DNA from: Lysobacter changpingensis
GTDB lineage: Bacteria; Pseudomonadota; Gammaproteobacteria; Xanthomonadales; Xanthomonadaceae
DNA length: 64,000 bases
Reading direction: 5' to 3'
Assembly (NCBI RefSeq): GCF_017308985.1
Contig: NZ_JADWPE010000001.1
Span: forward strand, 336,561-400,560
Shown here: piece by piece, positions 8,555 to 17,313 of the stretch
How positions within the stretch are numbered: position 1 is the stretch's first letter
How the letters are laid out: the number at the start of each line of letters is the position of its first letter
The notes under the pieces: model-generated
What the model was told of the DNA's origin: nothing
The model's database searches: none
What the model saw: only the letters and a program-made list of their open reading frames with translations
Translations under genes and position numbers: made by a program

Positions 8555-9601
8555 ATGGACCAACAACTGATCACCCGCATCGTCGAAGCCGCGCTGCTGG
8601 CGGCCAACCAGCCGCTGACGCTGGCGCAGTTGCACGCGCTGTTCCCCGAGGACCAGCCCGCGCCGCCGGACAGCGTCGAGCAGGCGCTGGAAACCCTGCG
8701 CGCCGGCTGCGAGGACCGCGGCGTCGAGCTGGTCGAGGTGTCGTCGGGCTTCCGCTTCCAGGTGAAGGCCGACGTGCACCCGTGGGTCGCGCGCCTGTGG
8801 ACCGAGCGGCAGACTCGCTACACGCGCGCCACGCTGGAAACGCTGGCGCTGATCGCCTACCGCCAGCCGATCACGCGCGGCGAGATCGAGCAGGTGCGCG
8901 GCGTGGCGGTGAGCAGCAACATCATCAAGGCGCTGGAGGAACGCGAGTGGATCCGCGTCGTCGGCCATCGCGACGTGCCGGGCAAGCCGGCGCTGTTCGG
9001 CACGACGAAGGCGTTCCTGGACTACTTCGGCCTCAAGCGCCTGGACGAACTGCCGCCGCTGTCGGAACTGAAGGACATCGGCGAGCTGGAGCCGCAGCTG
9101 GAGTTCGAAGGCAAGACGGCGCCGATCGCCGCCGGCCTGGCGGAAGGCGAAGCGTCGAACGCGGAAGGCGACGAGGGCGCGGCCGATCTGGCGGCGGCGA
9201 ACGAAGCGGACGCCGACGCCGGCGATGCCGATGCCGACGCATCCGCCGCTTCGCAGCAGGAAGCCGAAGCCGGCAGCGCGATGCCGCCCGACGACGAAAC
9301 CGACGCCGGCTCCGGCATCGAAGCCGACGAAGAGCAGAACACCGTCGATGCGACGGACGACGAATCGGCGTCCGATATCGACAACGACAACGACAACGAA
9401 ATCGCCGACGCCGAGGTCGCCGATCTCGACGTCAACGAAGACGAAGACGAATACGCCCCGCAGGGCGACCCCGAAGCCGCGCCGGGTGAGCGCGCGGCGG
9501 ACGCGAACGATCACGAGCAAGACAACGCCGTCGAGACGACGACCGTTCCCGAAGATGACGAGGCCCTGACGGCCGAGTCGGAGCAACACAAACATGACTG
9601 A
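8555..9601 (+). CDS. scpB: Segregation and condensation protein B with long acidic tail
   Basis: 348-residue protein from the ATG at 8555. Residues 1-190 are the normal ScpB core of two winged helices: IVEAALLAANQPLTLAQLHALF, RQTRYTRATLETLALIAYRQPITRGEIEQVRGV, PGKPALFGTTKAFLDYFGLKRLDELPPL. The remaining about 150 residues are a highly acidic Asp/Glu/Ala tail (for example DNDNDNEIADAEVADLDVNEDEDEY) with no recognisable domain, nearly doubling the family's usual length. It works with ScpA and SMC in chromosome condensation. The last 8 bases overlap the start of rluB, whose product carries an opposite, basic tail. Confidence 0.93.
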   Translation: MDQQLITRIVEAALLAANQPLTLAQLHALFPEDQPAPPDSVEQALETLRAGCEDRGVELVEVSSGFRFQVKADVHPWVARLWTERQTRYTRATLETLALIAYRQPITRGEIEQVRGVAVSSNIIKALEEREWIRVVGHRDVPGKPALFGTTKAFLDYFGLKRLDELPPLSELKDIGELEPQLEFEGKTAPIAAGLAEGEASNAEGDEGAADLAAANEADADAGDADADASAASQQEAEAGSAMPPDDETDAGSGIEADEEQNTVDATDDESASDIDNDNDNEIADAEVADLDVNEDEDEYAPQGDPEAAPGERAADANDHEQDNAVETTTVPEDDEALTAESEQHKHD

Positions 9602-11255
9602 AGAAAAGAGCCGCAAGCTCACCCTCAAACGCGCCGCCGATCCCGCCGCCACCGAGGCCCCGCGCCTGGAAGAGCGCCTGCACAAGGTGCTCGCGCAGGC
9701 CGGCCTGGGTTCGCGCCGAGCGCTGGAGCAGCGCATCGCCGACGGCCTGGTGAAGGTCAACGGCGAGACCGCGCAGATCGGCGTGAGCGTGAAGAGCGGC
9801 GACCGCATCGAGATCGACGGACGCCAGTTCGTCGCCAGCGCGCTGACCGATCCCTCGCGCGTGCTGATGTACAACAAGCCCGAAGGCGAAGTGACCACGC
9901 GCGAGGATCCCGAAGGCCGTCCGACCGTGTTCGAGGCCCTGCCCGCGCTGAAGGGCGCCCGCTGGATCGCGATCGGCCGCCTGGACATCAACACCACCGG
10001 CCTGCTGCTGCTCACCACCGACGGCGAGCTGGCCAACGCGCTGATGCACCCCTCCTTCGAGGTCGTGCGCGAATACGTCTGCCGCGTGCGTGCGCCGGAA
10101 GGCGAGGACGTGGTGCCGGACAACATCGTCGACCGCCTCGCGCGCGGCGTCGCGCTGGAGGACGGTCCGGCGAAGTTCGACGAGATCGAACGCATCGGCG
10201 GCACCGACTCGCACGACTGGTTCCGCGTCGTGGTGAAGGAAGGCCGCAATCGCGAAGTGCGCCGCCTGTGGGAATCGCAGGGCTGCCAGGTGAGCCGCCT
10301 CAAGCGCATCCGCTACGGCGAGGTGTCGCTGCCGCGCGAACTGCTGCGCGGCCAGTCGCGCGAACTCGCATCCGATGCGGTCGAATCGCTGCGCGGCAAG
10401 CTCGGCCTGGAAGACGGCACGCCATCGGCGCTGACGCTGCAGCCGGTGATCGGCCAGCGCAAGGCGACCAAGGCGACCATCGACCTCACCGGCAAGAGCC
10501 GCTCGCACGGTTACGTCGGCGGCCACAACACCGCCGATGAAGGCCGCGAGCTGCGCCGCTTCGACCACGTGCGCGAGGATCGCGGTGGTCGTGGCCGTGG
10601 CGGTCCGCGCAAGCACGGCGGCCTGACCGTCAGCGGCGAAGCCGCGGCGAAGGCCAGCAACAAGCCGTTCAAGCAGCGCAAGGAAAAAGGTCCGAAGCCG
10701 CTGCCGGAAGGCAATCCCGCCGCGTTCCGCACGTGGTACGTGCCGGACGGCGTGAGCACCGGCCCGAGCGGTCATCGCAATCCCGACGGCCCGCGCGGTC
10801 CGCGCAAGCCGCACGCCGGCAAGGGCCCGCGTCCGGGTGGCGGTGGCGGTCGTGCCGGCGGTGGTTTCGGCGGCGAGCGTGGCGGCTTTGGCGGTGAACG
10901 CAGCGGTGGCGGTTTCGGCGGCGGTTTCGGCGGCGAACGCAGCGGCGGCGGTGGCCAGCGCAGCGGCCAGGGGCCGCGCGGCGGACAGGGCCAGGGCCAG
11001 CGCGCCTCGCGTCCCTACGGTCATCCGGGCAATGCGCCGAGCTTCCCCTCCGACCATGCCAACCCCGGCAGCTTCAATCCGTACGGCGACAAGCCGCGTG
11101 CGCCGCGTCCGGGCGGTCGTCCGGGCGGCCCGAAGCCGGCCGGCGGTCGTCCGGGGGGTAACCGTCCCGGTGGCAATCGCCCGGCAGGCGGTCCGCGTCC
11201 GGGTGGTCCGCGCGGCGGTGGACGTCCGGGCGGCGGTCGCGGTCCGCGCGGCTGA
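9594..11255 (+). CDS. rluB: 23S rRNA pseudouridine synthase RluB with RGG-rich tail
   Basis: 553-residue pseudouridine synthase of the RsuA/RluB family, expected to modify U2605 of 23S rRNA. Residues about 25-85 are an S4 RNA-binding domain (RLHKVLAQAGLGSRRALEQRI); the catalytic aspartate is Asp131 in GRLDINTTGLLLL, with VREYVCRV and EGRNREVRRLWESQG following. From about residue 300 the protein continues as a Gly/Arg/Pro-rich tail with repeated GGERGGFGGERSGGGFGG and GGRPGG motifs, a nucleic-acid-binding type of disordered sequence also known from other xanthomonad RluB proteins. The gene overlaps scpB by 8 bases and ends at a clear terminator. Confidence 0.94.
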   Translation: MTEEKSRKLTLKRAADPAATEAPRLEERLHKVLAQAGLGSRRALEQRIADGLVKVNGETAQIGVSVKSGDRIEIDGRQFVASALTDPSRVLMYNKPEGEVTTREDPEGRPTVFEALPALKGARWIAIGRLDINTTGLLLLTTDGELANALMHPSFEVVREYVCRVRAPEGEDVVPDNIVDRLARGVALEDGPAKFDEIERIGGTDSHDWFRVVVKEGRNREVRRLWESQGCQVSRLKRIRYGEVSLPRELLRGQSRELASDAVESLRGKLGLEDGTPSALTLQPVIGQRKATKATIDLTGKSRSHGYVGGHNTADEGRELRRFDHVREDRGGRGRGGPRKHGGLTVSGEAAAKASNKPFKQRKEKGPKPLPEGNPAAFRTWYVPDGVSTGPSGHRNPDGPRGPRKPHAGKGPRPGGGGGRAGGGFGGERGGFGGERSGGGFGGGFGGERSGGGGQRSGQGPRGGQGQGQRASRPYGHPGNAPSFPSDHANPGSFNPYGDKPRAPRPGGRPGGPKPAGGRPGGNRPGGNRPAGGPRPGGPRGGGRPGGGRGPRG

Positions 11256-11278
11256 TTCCAGCGATCGAACGACACGAG

Positions 11279-11306
11279 ACGGGGCGCGCGAGCGCCCCGT
11301 TCTGTT
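11279..11306 (+). terminator. Rho-independent terminator after rluB
   Basis: Perfect 9-bp stem ACGGGGCGC/GCGCCCCGT (11279-11287 and 11292-11300) with a GCGA loop, followed by TCTGTTTCTG. It starts 23 nt after the rluB stop and closes the scpA-scpB-rluB unit. Confidence 0.75.
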
Positions 11307-11461
11307 TCTGCGAATCGTGCCTGCGAAGGCCGGCGACATACGGCGCGCGATTTCACTCCCACTGAACGAACGCGGGCCAAGCATGTAGCGCGGGCCTCCT
11401 GCGGCCGATGCCCGCCTCGCCTCGCGGCCGCTCACCGGACGACAAGCCGGGAGATCGCATC

Positions 11462-11734
11462 GTGGCGATATCGGACACGGCAAGGGTGGGCGCCTGCGCG
11501 GTCGCCGCACTGTTCGCGTGTGCCGCCTCGGCAGCAACGCACGTGTCTGCCTTTCGGGTGACCGCAACGGTCGCTTCGTCCTGTCGCATCGACGCGCCGG
11601 CCTTCGCCGCGACGACAGCCGCGATCGATATCCGCTGCACCTCGGGCGCGCCGTACGCCATCGGCCTCCAGGCCACGTCCGACGTTCGCCGCGCCCCTTC
11701 ACCGCGGCGCCTTCTCGTCCTTGTCACGTACTGA
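11462..11734 (+). CDS. Short spore-coat-U (Csu pilin-like) protein, internally deleted
   Basis: 90-residue secreted protein, read from the GTG at 11462 (GGGAG just upstream). After a signal peptide ending ACAASAATH it matches the first third of a spore coat U domain (VSAFRVTATVASSCRIDAP, then IDIRCTSGAPYAIGL) and then jumps to a C-terminal strand VLVTY, which corresponds to the final VTVTY strand of normal subunits. About 70 residues of the domain middle are missing compared with the next gene. It heads the pilus operon. Either a degenerate major subunit or a minimal pilin; I favour decay by internal deletion. Confidence 0.55.
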   Translation: MAISDTARVGACAVAALFACAASAATHVSAFRVTATVASSCRIDAPAFAATTAAIDIRCTSGAPYAIGLQATSDVRRAPSPRRLLVLVTY

Positions 11735-11778
11735 AACCGGATCCGCGATCCGGCGCCATCGCTGCCAGGAGGTTTTCG

Positions 11779-12285
11779 ATGCGTACCCTGCCCGCTTCCC
11801 GTCTTCCATCGCTGGCCGCCATCGCGGCGTTCGCGATGGCGCCCCTCGCCTCATCCGCCGCCACCAAGACGGCGACCTTCCAGGTGCTGGCCACGATGGT
11901 CAGCGACTGCACCATCATCAGCGCGCCGAACATCGACTTCGGCACGCTCGGTGTCATGACCGCAAACGCCGACACCACCAGCACGCTGATCGTCGCCTGC
12001 ACGCCCGGCACGGCGTACTCGGTGGCCCTGGACGCCGGCACGGGCACCGGTTCGACCATCACCGACCGGCGCATGGCCAGCGCCGGCGGCGGTTCACTGA
12101 AGTACCAGCTGTTCCGCGACACCATGCGCACGCAGAACTGGGGCAACACCATCGGCACGGACACCGTCGGCGGCACCGGCAACGGGGGAAACATCGCCCA
12201 CGTGATCTTCGCGCGGGTGCCTGAGCAGTCCGCGCCCGCCCCGGGCTCGTACGCGAGCACCGTCACGGTCACGGTCAACTACTGA
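11779..12285 (+). CDS. Csu-type spore coat U pilus subunit
   Basis: 168-residue secreted subunit starting at the ATG at 11779 with AGGAGG upstream. The signal peptide ends near SSAATK; then comes a full spore coat protein U domain (PF05229): TFQVLATMVSDCTIISAPNIDFGTLGV with the conserved Cys, LIVACTPGTAYSVALDAGTG, LKYQLFRDTMRTQNWGN and the closing strand SYASTVTVTVNY. In Acinetobacter-type Csu pili such subunits form the rod by donor-strand exchange, assembled by the chaperone and usher encoded next. It likely forms the pilus shaft used for attachment to surfaces. Confidence 0.88.
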   Translation: MRTLPASRLPSLAAIAAFAMAPLASSAATKTATFQVLATMVSDCTIISAPNIDFGTLGVMTANADTTSTLIVACTPGTAYSVALDAGTGTGSTITDRRMASAGGGSLKYQLFRDTMRTQNWGNTIGTDTVGGTGNGGNIAHVIFARVPEQSAPAPGSYASTVTVTVNY

Positions 12286-12371
12286 GGTCGCCGCGTCGCC
12301 GCAGCATCCGATCAGAGCGAACGCGCCTTCGGCGCAAACGCGTCCCCCACCATGTTGCAAGGAGATCCGAC

Positions 12372-13088
12372 ATGAGGCTCAACCGCGTTCTTCCCGCGCT
12401 CGCACTGGCTTTCGCGCTCGCCGGCGGCACGGCGATGGCCGGCTCGATCCACGTCATGCCGACCACGATCACGCTCGGCCCCGGCAAGGCGACGGCGGTG
12501 ATGACGATCACCAACGAAGGCGATGCGCCGATCAGGACGCAGGTGCGCGTGTTCGCCTGGGACCAGAAGGACAACGAGGACCGCCTGACACCGACGCAGC
12601 AGGTCGTCGCCAGCCCGCCGATGGCCACGCTGGCGCCGAAGCAGACGCAGTCGATCCGCATCGTGCGCGTGGACAAGTCGCCCGTCGCGGCCGAGGAAAC
12701 CTATCGCCTGATCGTGGACGAGATCCCCGACGCCACGCGCGCGCCGGACGTCGGCGTATCGGTGCAGATGCGCTATTCGGTGCCGGTGTTCGTGCTGCCC
12801 AAGGCGACGATGCCACCCGGCGCGGTCACTTTCGCGGCGCAGATATCCGGCAACACGCTCACGCTGGATGCGCAGAACAAGAGCGACGCGCACATGCAGG
12901 CGACCGAGGTGGCGATCGAACACGCCGGCGGTACCTCCACGCCGGTCGTTGGCGGATTGCTCGGCTACGTGCTGCCGGGGCGGAGCATGCGCTGGAGCGT
13001 GCCCATTCCGGCGAACGCGGCGGCCAAGGGACGGCCAACGCGCGTGGTCGCGATGTTCAACGGCCAGCCGATCGCGGTCGATCTGTAA
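12372..13088 (+). CDS. csuC: Csu-type pilus periplasmic chaperone (CsuC-like)
   Basis: 238-residue PapD-family chaperone. ATG at 12372 with AAGGAGAT upstream; signal peptide ends AMAG. The G1-strand donor region and chaperone signatures are visible: IHVMPTTITLGPGKATAVMTITNEGDAPIRTQVRVFAW, APKQTQSIRIVRV, TYRLIVDEIPDA and a second Ig-like domain with SDAHMQATEVAIEH. It should bind pilus subunits in the periplasm and deliver them to the usher encoded 69 bp downstream. Length and order (subunit, chaperone, usher, tip) match csu clusters. Confidence 0.9.
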   Translation: MRLNRVLPALALAFALAGGTAMAGSIHVMPTTITLGPGKATAVMTITNEGDAPIRTQVRVFAWDQKDNEDRLTPTQQVVASPPMATLAPKQTQSIRIVRVDKSPVAAEETYRLIVDEIPDATRAPDVGVSVQMRYSVPVFVLPKATMPPGAVTFAAQISGNTLTLDAQNKSDAHMQATEVAIEHAGGTSTPVVGGLLGYVLPGRSMRWSVPIPANAAAKGRPTRVVAMFNGQPIAVDL

Positions 13089-13157
13089 TCGCCCGGCAGG
13101 GAGGCCGCGCGGCCACGGCTCCGTCGTCCCTGCGGCGATGTGCGGGAGAGGCAGCCG

Positions 13158-15602
13158 ATGCGCGCGCGCATGCGGACGACCGTGACGATCTGCGCCGCCG
13201 CCACGCTGATGCGCGTGGCTGCGCTCGCGCCCGCAACGGCGCAGCCGGCCGATGACGCACCAACGTCCTACTACCTGGAGGCGACGGTGAACGGCCGCGC
13301 GACCGGCCTGGTCGTGCAGGTGGACCGCGTACGCGAGGGCTTCCGCATGCCCGCCGACGAACTGACGCAGATCGGCCTGCGCGAGGACGCATTGCCGCTC
13401 GACGCCGATCGCCAGGTGATGCTCGACGCCATTCCGGACCTTTCGTTCGAGTACATCGAGGATGCGCAGCGCATCGACTTCACCCTGCCCGAGTCGATGC
13501 TGACGCCGCAGCGCCTGGGCGAGGCGCCGCCTCCGCCGCCGCCCAGCCGCTCCGGCACCGGGTTGCTGCTCAACTACACCGCGCGCCTGCAGAGTTCCCG
13601 CGTGGATTTCGAGCAGAAGCGCCTGGGGCGCCGCCTGCGCGCGCCGCTGCTGGGATCGGCGCGTTACGGTCGGCTGCCGGTACTGGGCGAGGAGGAGTTC
13701 GAAGCGAAGTACGACCGCCACAACCGCACCTTCGCGCTCAACACCGAGCTGCGTTTCTTCTCGCCGGCCGGCGTGTTCGTCAACACCGGCTACGCGACGA
13801 TCGAGAACGGCGAGTACGACTACGTGCGTCAGGACACGTACTGGACCTACACGAACCCCGACGCGCTGCGCACGTGGACGGTGGGCGACCTGGTGTCTTC
13901 GTCGCTGACGTGGTCGCGCGCGATCCACATGGGCGGCGCGAGCCTGTCGCGCAATTTCGACGTGCGCCCGGACCTGATCACCTTTCCGTTGCCCGTTCTC
14001 GGCGGCGACGCGGTCGTGCCGACGATGGTGGACCTCTACGTCAACGGGCTGCGCCAGTTCACCGGCAACGCGACCGGCGGCCCGTTCGTGATCGCCTCGC
14101 CACCGGCGCTCACCGGCGCGGGCGTGGCCACCGTCGTGTTCCAGGACGCGCAGGGCCGGCAGGTCACGCTGAGTCGGCCGCTCTATCTGGACACGCGCCT
14201 GCTCGGCGACGGGCTCACCGACTATTCGGTGGAGGTGGGTTATCCGCGCCGCAACTACGGCAGCCGATCGTTCGACTACGCCGGCGATCCGGCGGCCAAC
14301 GCATCGCTGCGCCACGGCATCAGCGACCGCTTCACGCTGGAAGCGCATACCGAACTCACGCGCGGGCTCACCAACCTCGGCGTCGGCGGATTGCTCGAAC
14401 TGGGCGGCGCGGGCGTGCTCAACGCATCGGCCACCGGCAGCGGCGGCGATGGCCAGCACGGCATGCAGTGGGGGCTCGGCTACCAGTACCAGTCGCCACG
14501 ATTCAACATCGACCTGCAGGCGCTCCGCGCCGACGGCGGCTACCGCGACCTGGGCAGCGTGAAAGGCGTGACGGTGCCGCAGCGGCAGGCGCATGCCTCG
14601 CTCGGCATCCCGATCGGCCAACGGCATTCGATCACCTTCACCTACACGCGCCAGGAAGCCTCCGACCTCGGCGGCTCGCGCATCGTGTCGATGGGCTACA
14701 GCGGCACGTTCGGGCAACGGCTGAGCGTGTTCGCCAGCGCGTTCCGCGACGTCGACGTCGCCGATTCCGCCGGCCTCTACATCGGCGCCTCGCTGTCGCT
14801 GGAGCGCCGCGTCAGCGTGTCCTCCAGCTTCAGCCGCTACGGCGAGGCGCGCACGGCGACGATCGCCGCGAACCGCTCGATGGACTACGACGCCGGGGGC
14901 TTCGCCTGGAACGCAACGCTCGACGGCGGCAACGACGGTTACCGGCACGGATCGGGCCGACTGGACTACCGGGGGCGCTACGGCGAAGCCTCGCTGACGC
15001 TCGAACACGCCACGCGCGATGACTTCACCTACGACAACGCCTCGCTGTACGCCACCGGCGCGCTGGTGTGGATGGACGGCGACCTGATGGCCACGCGCAC
15101 GGTTTACGACGCGTTCGCGCTGGTGGACACCAACGGCTTGCCGGACGTGCCGGTGCTGCGCGAGAACCGCATCGCCGGCACGACGAACGACGAGGGACAC
15201 CTGCTGATCCCCGACCTGCTGTCGTGGCAGGGCAACCGGCTGGCGATCCGCAGCGAAGACCTGCCACCCGAGGTGCGTGTGGACGCCGACCGGCTGGACA
15301 TCGCGCCGCGTGCGCTGTCGGGCGCGCTCGCGTCGTTCCCGATGGGCCGCTACACGGGTGCGACGGTCGTGCTCGTCGACGGGACCGGCAGGCCGTTGCC
15401 GGTGGGCACGGCGGTCACGGTCGTCGCCACCGGCGAGGTGCAGACGGTCGGCTACGACGGACAGGTGTTCCTGCCCGACATGGCGCCCGTCACGCGGCTG
15501 CGCGCGCAACTCGATGGGGGCACCTGCGACGTGGACATCCAGTTCCGCAGCGAGGATGCGATGAAGACCCTGGGTCCGTTCGCGTGCGAGCGGTCGCCAT
15601 GA
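13158..15602 (+). CDS. csuD: Csu-type outer-membrane usher (CsuD-like)
   Basis: 814-residue fimbrial usher. The ATG at 13158 follows GGGAGAGG; a GTG at 13140 is an alternative. After a signal peptide (ends TAQPADD) comes an N-terminal chaperone-binding domain, then a 24-stranded barrel with the plug (PDLITFPLPVLGGDAVVPTMVDLYVNG, PLYLDTRLLGDGLTDYSVEVGYPRRNYG) and two C-terminal plug-like domains (DTNGLPDVPVLRENR, TDGTGRPLPVGT-type). It forms the secretion pore and assembly platform for the Csu-type pilus. Its stop codon overlaps the start of the tip-subunit gene (ATGA), implying coupled translation. Confidence 0.92.
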   Translation: MRARMRTTVTICAAATLMRVAALAPATAQPADDAPTSYYLEATVNGRATGLVVQVDRVREGFRMPADELTQIGLREDALPLDADRQVMLDAIPDLSFEYIEDAQRIDFTLPESMLTPQRLGEAPPPPPPSRSGTGLLLNYTARLQSSRVDFEQKRLGRRLRAPLLGSARYGRLPVLGEEEFEAKYDRHNRTFALNTELRFFSPAGVFVNTGYATIENGEYDYVRQDTYWTYTNPDALRTWTVGDLVSSSLTWSRAIHMGGASLSRNFDVRPDLITFPLPVLGGDAVVPTMVDLYVNGLRQFTGNATGGPFVIASPPALTGAGVATVVFQDAQGRQVTLSRPLYLDTRLLGDGLTDYSVEVGYPRRNYGSRSFDYAGDPAANASLRHGISDRFTLEAHTELTRGLTNLGVGGLLELGGAGVLNASATGSGGDGQHGMQWGLGYQYQSPRFNIDLQALRADGGYRDLGSVKGVTVPQRQAHASLGIPIGQRHSITFTYTRQEASDLGGSRIVSMGYSGTFGQRLSVFASAFRDVDVADSAGLYIGASLSLERRVSVSSSFSRYGEARTATIAANRSMDYDAGGFAWNATLDGGNDGYRHGSGRLDYRGRYGEASLTLEHATRDDFTYDNASLYATGALVWMDGDLMATRTVYDAFALVDTNGLPDVPVLRENRIAGTTNDEGHLLIPDLLSWQGNRLAIRSEDLPPEVRVDADRLDIAPRALSGALASFPMGRYTGATVVLVDGTGRPLPVGTAVTVVATGEVQTVGYDGQVFLPDMAPVTRLRAQLDGGTCDVDIQFRSEDAMKTLGPFACERSP

Positions 15603-16534
15603 ACAGGATCGTGTTCGTCCTCATGCTGCTCCTGGCCGGGCTCTGGCATGGCGGCGCGATCGCGCAGTCCTGCTCGCTCTCGGCGACGCTGAACTTCGGC
15701 ACGATCAACCCGCTGTCCAGCGTGCCCGCCCAAGGGCAGTCCACCGCCACGTTCAACTGCACCGGCTTCGCCACGCCGTACGTGCGCGTGTGCGCGAATC
15801 TGGGCGACGACCAGACACCGCGCGAAATGGTGGGCCCGACTTCGGCGCGCCTTCACTACGAGCTGTACCAGGACGCGACGCGAACCACCATCTGGGGGAG
15901 CGCCTGGCACGGCAACCCGCCGCTGTACGTCGACATTCCGCTGAGCGGCGGCGCCGGCACGGCCCAGAAAAGCTTCTACGGCACCGTGTTCACCGGCCAG
16001 ACCAATGCGCCCGCCGGCAGCTATACCGTCACGATCACCAGCACGATTCTGCTGGGTTATGGCTATACGACCACGCCGCCCGTGTGCAGCACGTCGGGAC
16101 AGACGTCCTGGCAGAGCTTCCAGGTCTCCACCACGGCCATGGTCGCCAGCGACTGCACGATCTCCGGCACGAACATCGACTTCGGCCAGCAGGGCTTCCT
16201 GCAGAGCGCCGTGACCAGCACCGGCGTCATCACCGCGACGTGCACGAAGGGCAGCGCCTACACACTCGCGCTGAGTGCCGGCAGCGGGGCGGGCGCCACG
16301 GTGGCATCCCGGCTTATGACGCGCTCGGGCGGCAGCGACACCCTCGCCTACGGGCTCTACCGCGACAGCGGTCGCACGCAGGTGTGGGGCGACGGGACGG
16401 GTGGATCGGGAACCGTCTCCAACACCGGCACCGGAACGCCGCAGACCGCCACCGTCTACGCGACGCTGCCGGTGCAACCGCCGCCGCGCCCCGGGAGTTA
16501 CATCGACACGATCACGGTGACGGTGACGTTCTGA
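15599..16534 (+). CDS. csuE: Two-domain spore coat U pilus tip subunit (CsuE-like)
   Basis: 311-residue secreted protein starting at the ATG at 15599, which overlaps the usher stop by 4 bases. Signal peptide ends GGAIAQ. It has two tandem spore coat U domains: a divergent first one (SCSLSATLNFGTINPL to YTVTITSTILLGYGY) and a canonical second one (FQVSTTAMVASDCTISGTNIDFG to SYIDTITVTVTF). In Acinetobacter the two-domain CsuE is the tip adhesin with hydrophobic finger loops; the same layout here suggests the tip role. It is the last gene of the operon. Confidence 0.88.
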   Translation: MNRIVFVLMLLLAGLWHGGAIAQSCSLSATLNFGTINPLSSVPAQGQSTATFNCTGFATPYVRVCANLGDDQTPREMVGPTSARLHYELYQDATRTTIWGSAWHGNPPLYVDIPLSGGAGTAQKSFYGTVFTGQTNAPAGSYTVTITSTILLGYGYTTTPPVCSTSGQTSWQSFQVSTTAMVASDCTISGTNIDFGQQGFLQSAVTSTGVITATCTKGSAYTLALSAGSGAGATVASRLMTRSGGSDTLAYGLYRDSGRTQVWGDGTGGSGTVSNTGTGTPQTATVYATLPVQPPPRPGSYIDTITVTVTF

Positions 16535-16972
16535 GCGCGGTGCCTCGCGGTGACGTCGTGTCGCGTCGTGGTGGTCGCCTCTGCGCGGAACCCGTGCACG
16601 GCATGCGCGCAGCCTCCGAAGGGTATGCGCGTGCCCTCGAACGAGTGCGCGGCGCACTCGAAGGGAGACGTCGATGCCCGTGCGCGGGCGTCGTGTGCCC
16701 GCACGTTGCGACTTTGTCGCAGCGCGCCCCTTCGCGAAGGGCGTACGGGCCTCGCCCTGTGTCCGCGCGCGGGCAGCGTCGTGCCCGGCGATTGCGACAA
16801 AGTCGCAGCGGAGGGAGCGAGGGGCCCCGTCCGAGGGCGACCGGGTGCCCGCGCGATCCTTCGCCGCGCCCGCGCGAACCTCGCCGGGAGTCGATCGAGG
16901 GCAGTCGGGTATGCGGTCGAGGGCAGTGCGGTAGTCGCGGACGCGCCCCATCAATCGATCTCCCGCGTTGGT
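16535..16972. repeat. Palindrome-rich intergenic region after csu operon
   Basis: About 440 bp without a convincing gene. It holds a near-perfect long hairpin (16634-16665, arms around GAGTGCGC/GGCGCACTC), a palindrome TGCGACTTTGTCGCA (16707-16721), a palindrome CTTCGCGAAG (within 16725-16743), and the exact complement TGCGACAAAGTCGCA (16793-16807). The two TGCGAC palindromes are each preceded by similar GCGGGC..CGTCGTG..GCCCG sequence, so the unit is also a diverged direct repeat about 86 bp apart. No T-run marks a terminator. Confidence 0.6.
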
Positions 16973-17120
16973 AGCCCGGGTAAGCGAAGCGCACCCGGGG
17001 TGCCTTACCGATCACCGCCGCCCACCCGGGGTGCGTTGGCGATACCGGCCGCCCACCCGGGGTGCGTTGGCGATACCGGCCGCCCACCCCGGGTGCGGCC
17101 TTCGGCCTTACCCGGGCTAC
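16973..17120. repeat. Composite REP block 1: opposed REPs flanking 31-bp tandem repeats
   Basis: A forward REP (begins GTAGCCCGGGTAAGCG at 16973) and an inverted REP (17088-17120, ending CCCGGGCTAC) enclose about three copies of a 31-bp unit containing GCCGCCCACCCGGGGTGCGT. The unit includes the REP's own CACCCGGGG arm, so the array probably arose by slippage inside the REP pair. Confidence 0.8.
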
Positions 17121-17151
17121 AAGAGCGGCTCCTCATCGATCCCCGGCGTTT

Positions 17152-17300
17152 GTAGCCCGGGTAAGCGAAGCGCACCCGGGGTGCCTTGCCGATCACGGCC
17201 GCCCACCCGGGGTGCCTTGCCGATCACGGCCGCCCACCCGGGGTGCGTCGGCGATCCCGGCCGCCCACCCGGGTGCGGCCTTCGGCCTTACCCGGGCTAC
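17152..17300. repeat. Composite REP block 2: opposed REPs flanking 31-bp tandem repeats
   Basis: Second copy of the same arrangement, starting at GTAG 17152 and ending at CTAC 17300, with about three copies of a related 31-bp unit (variants CCTTGCCGATCACG and CGTCGGCGATCCCG). It ends 14 bp from the stop of the downstream minus-strand gene. Confidence 0.8.
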
Positions 17301-17313
17301 AAACGCGAAGCCA

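Noticed and set aside
16973..17300. CRISPR-like array from the 31-bp units
   Set aside because: The units are contiguous without spacers and are framed by REP palindromes.
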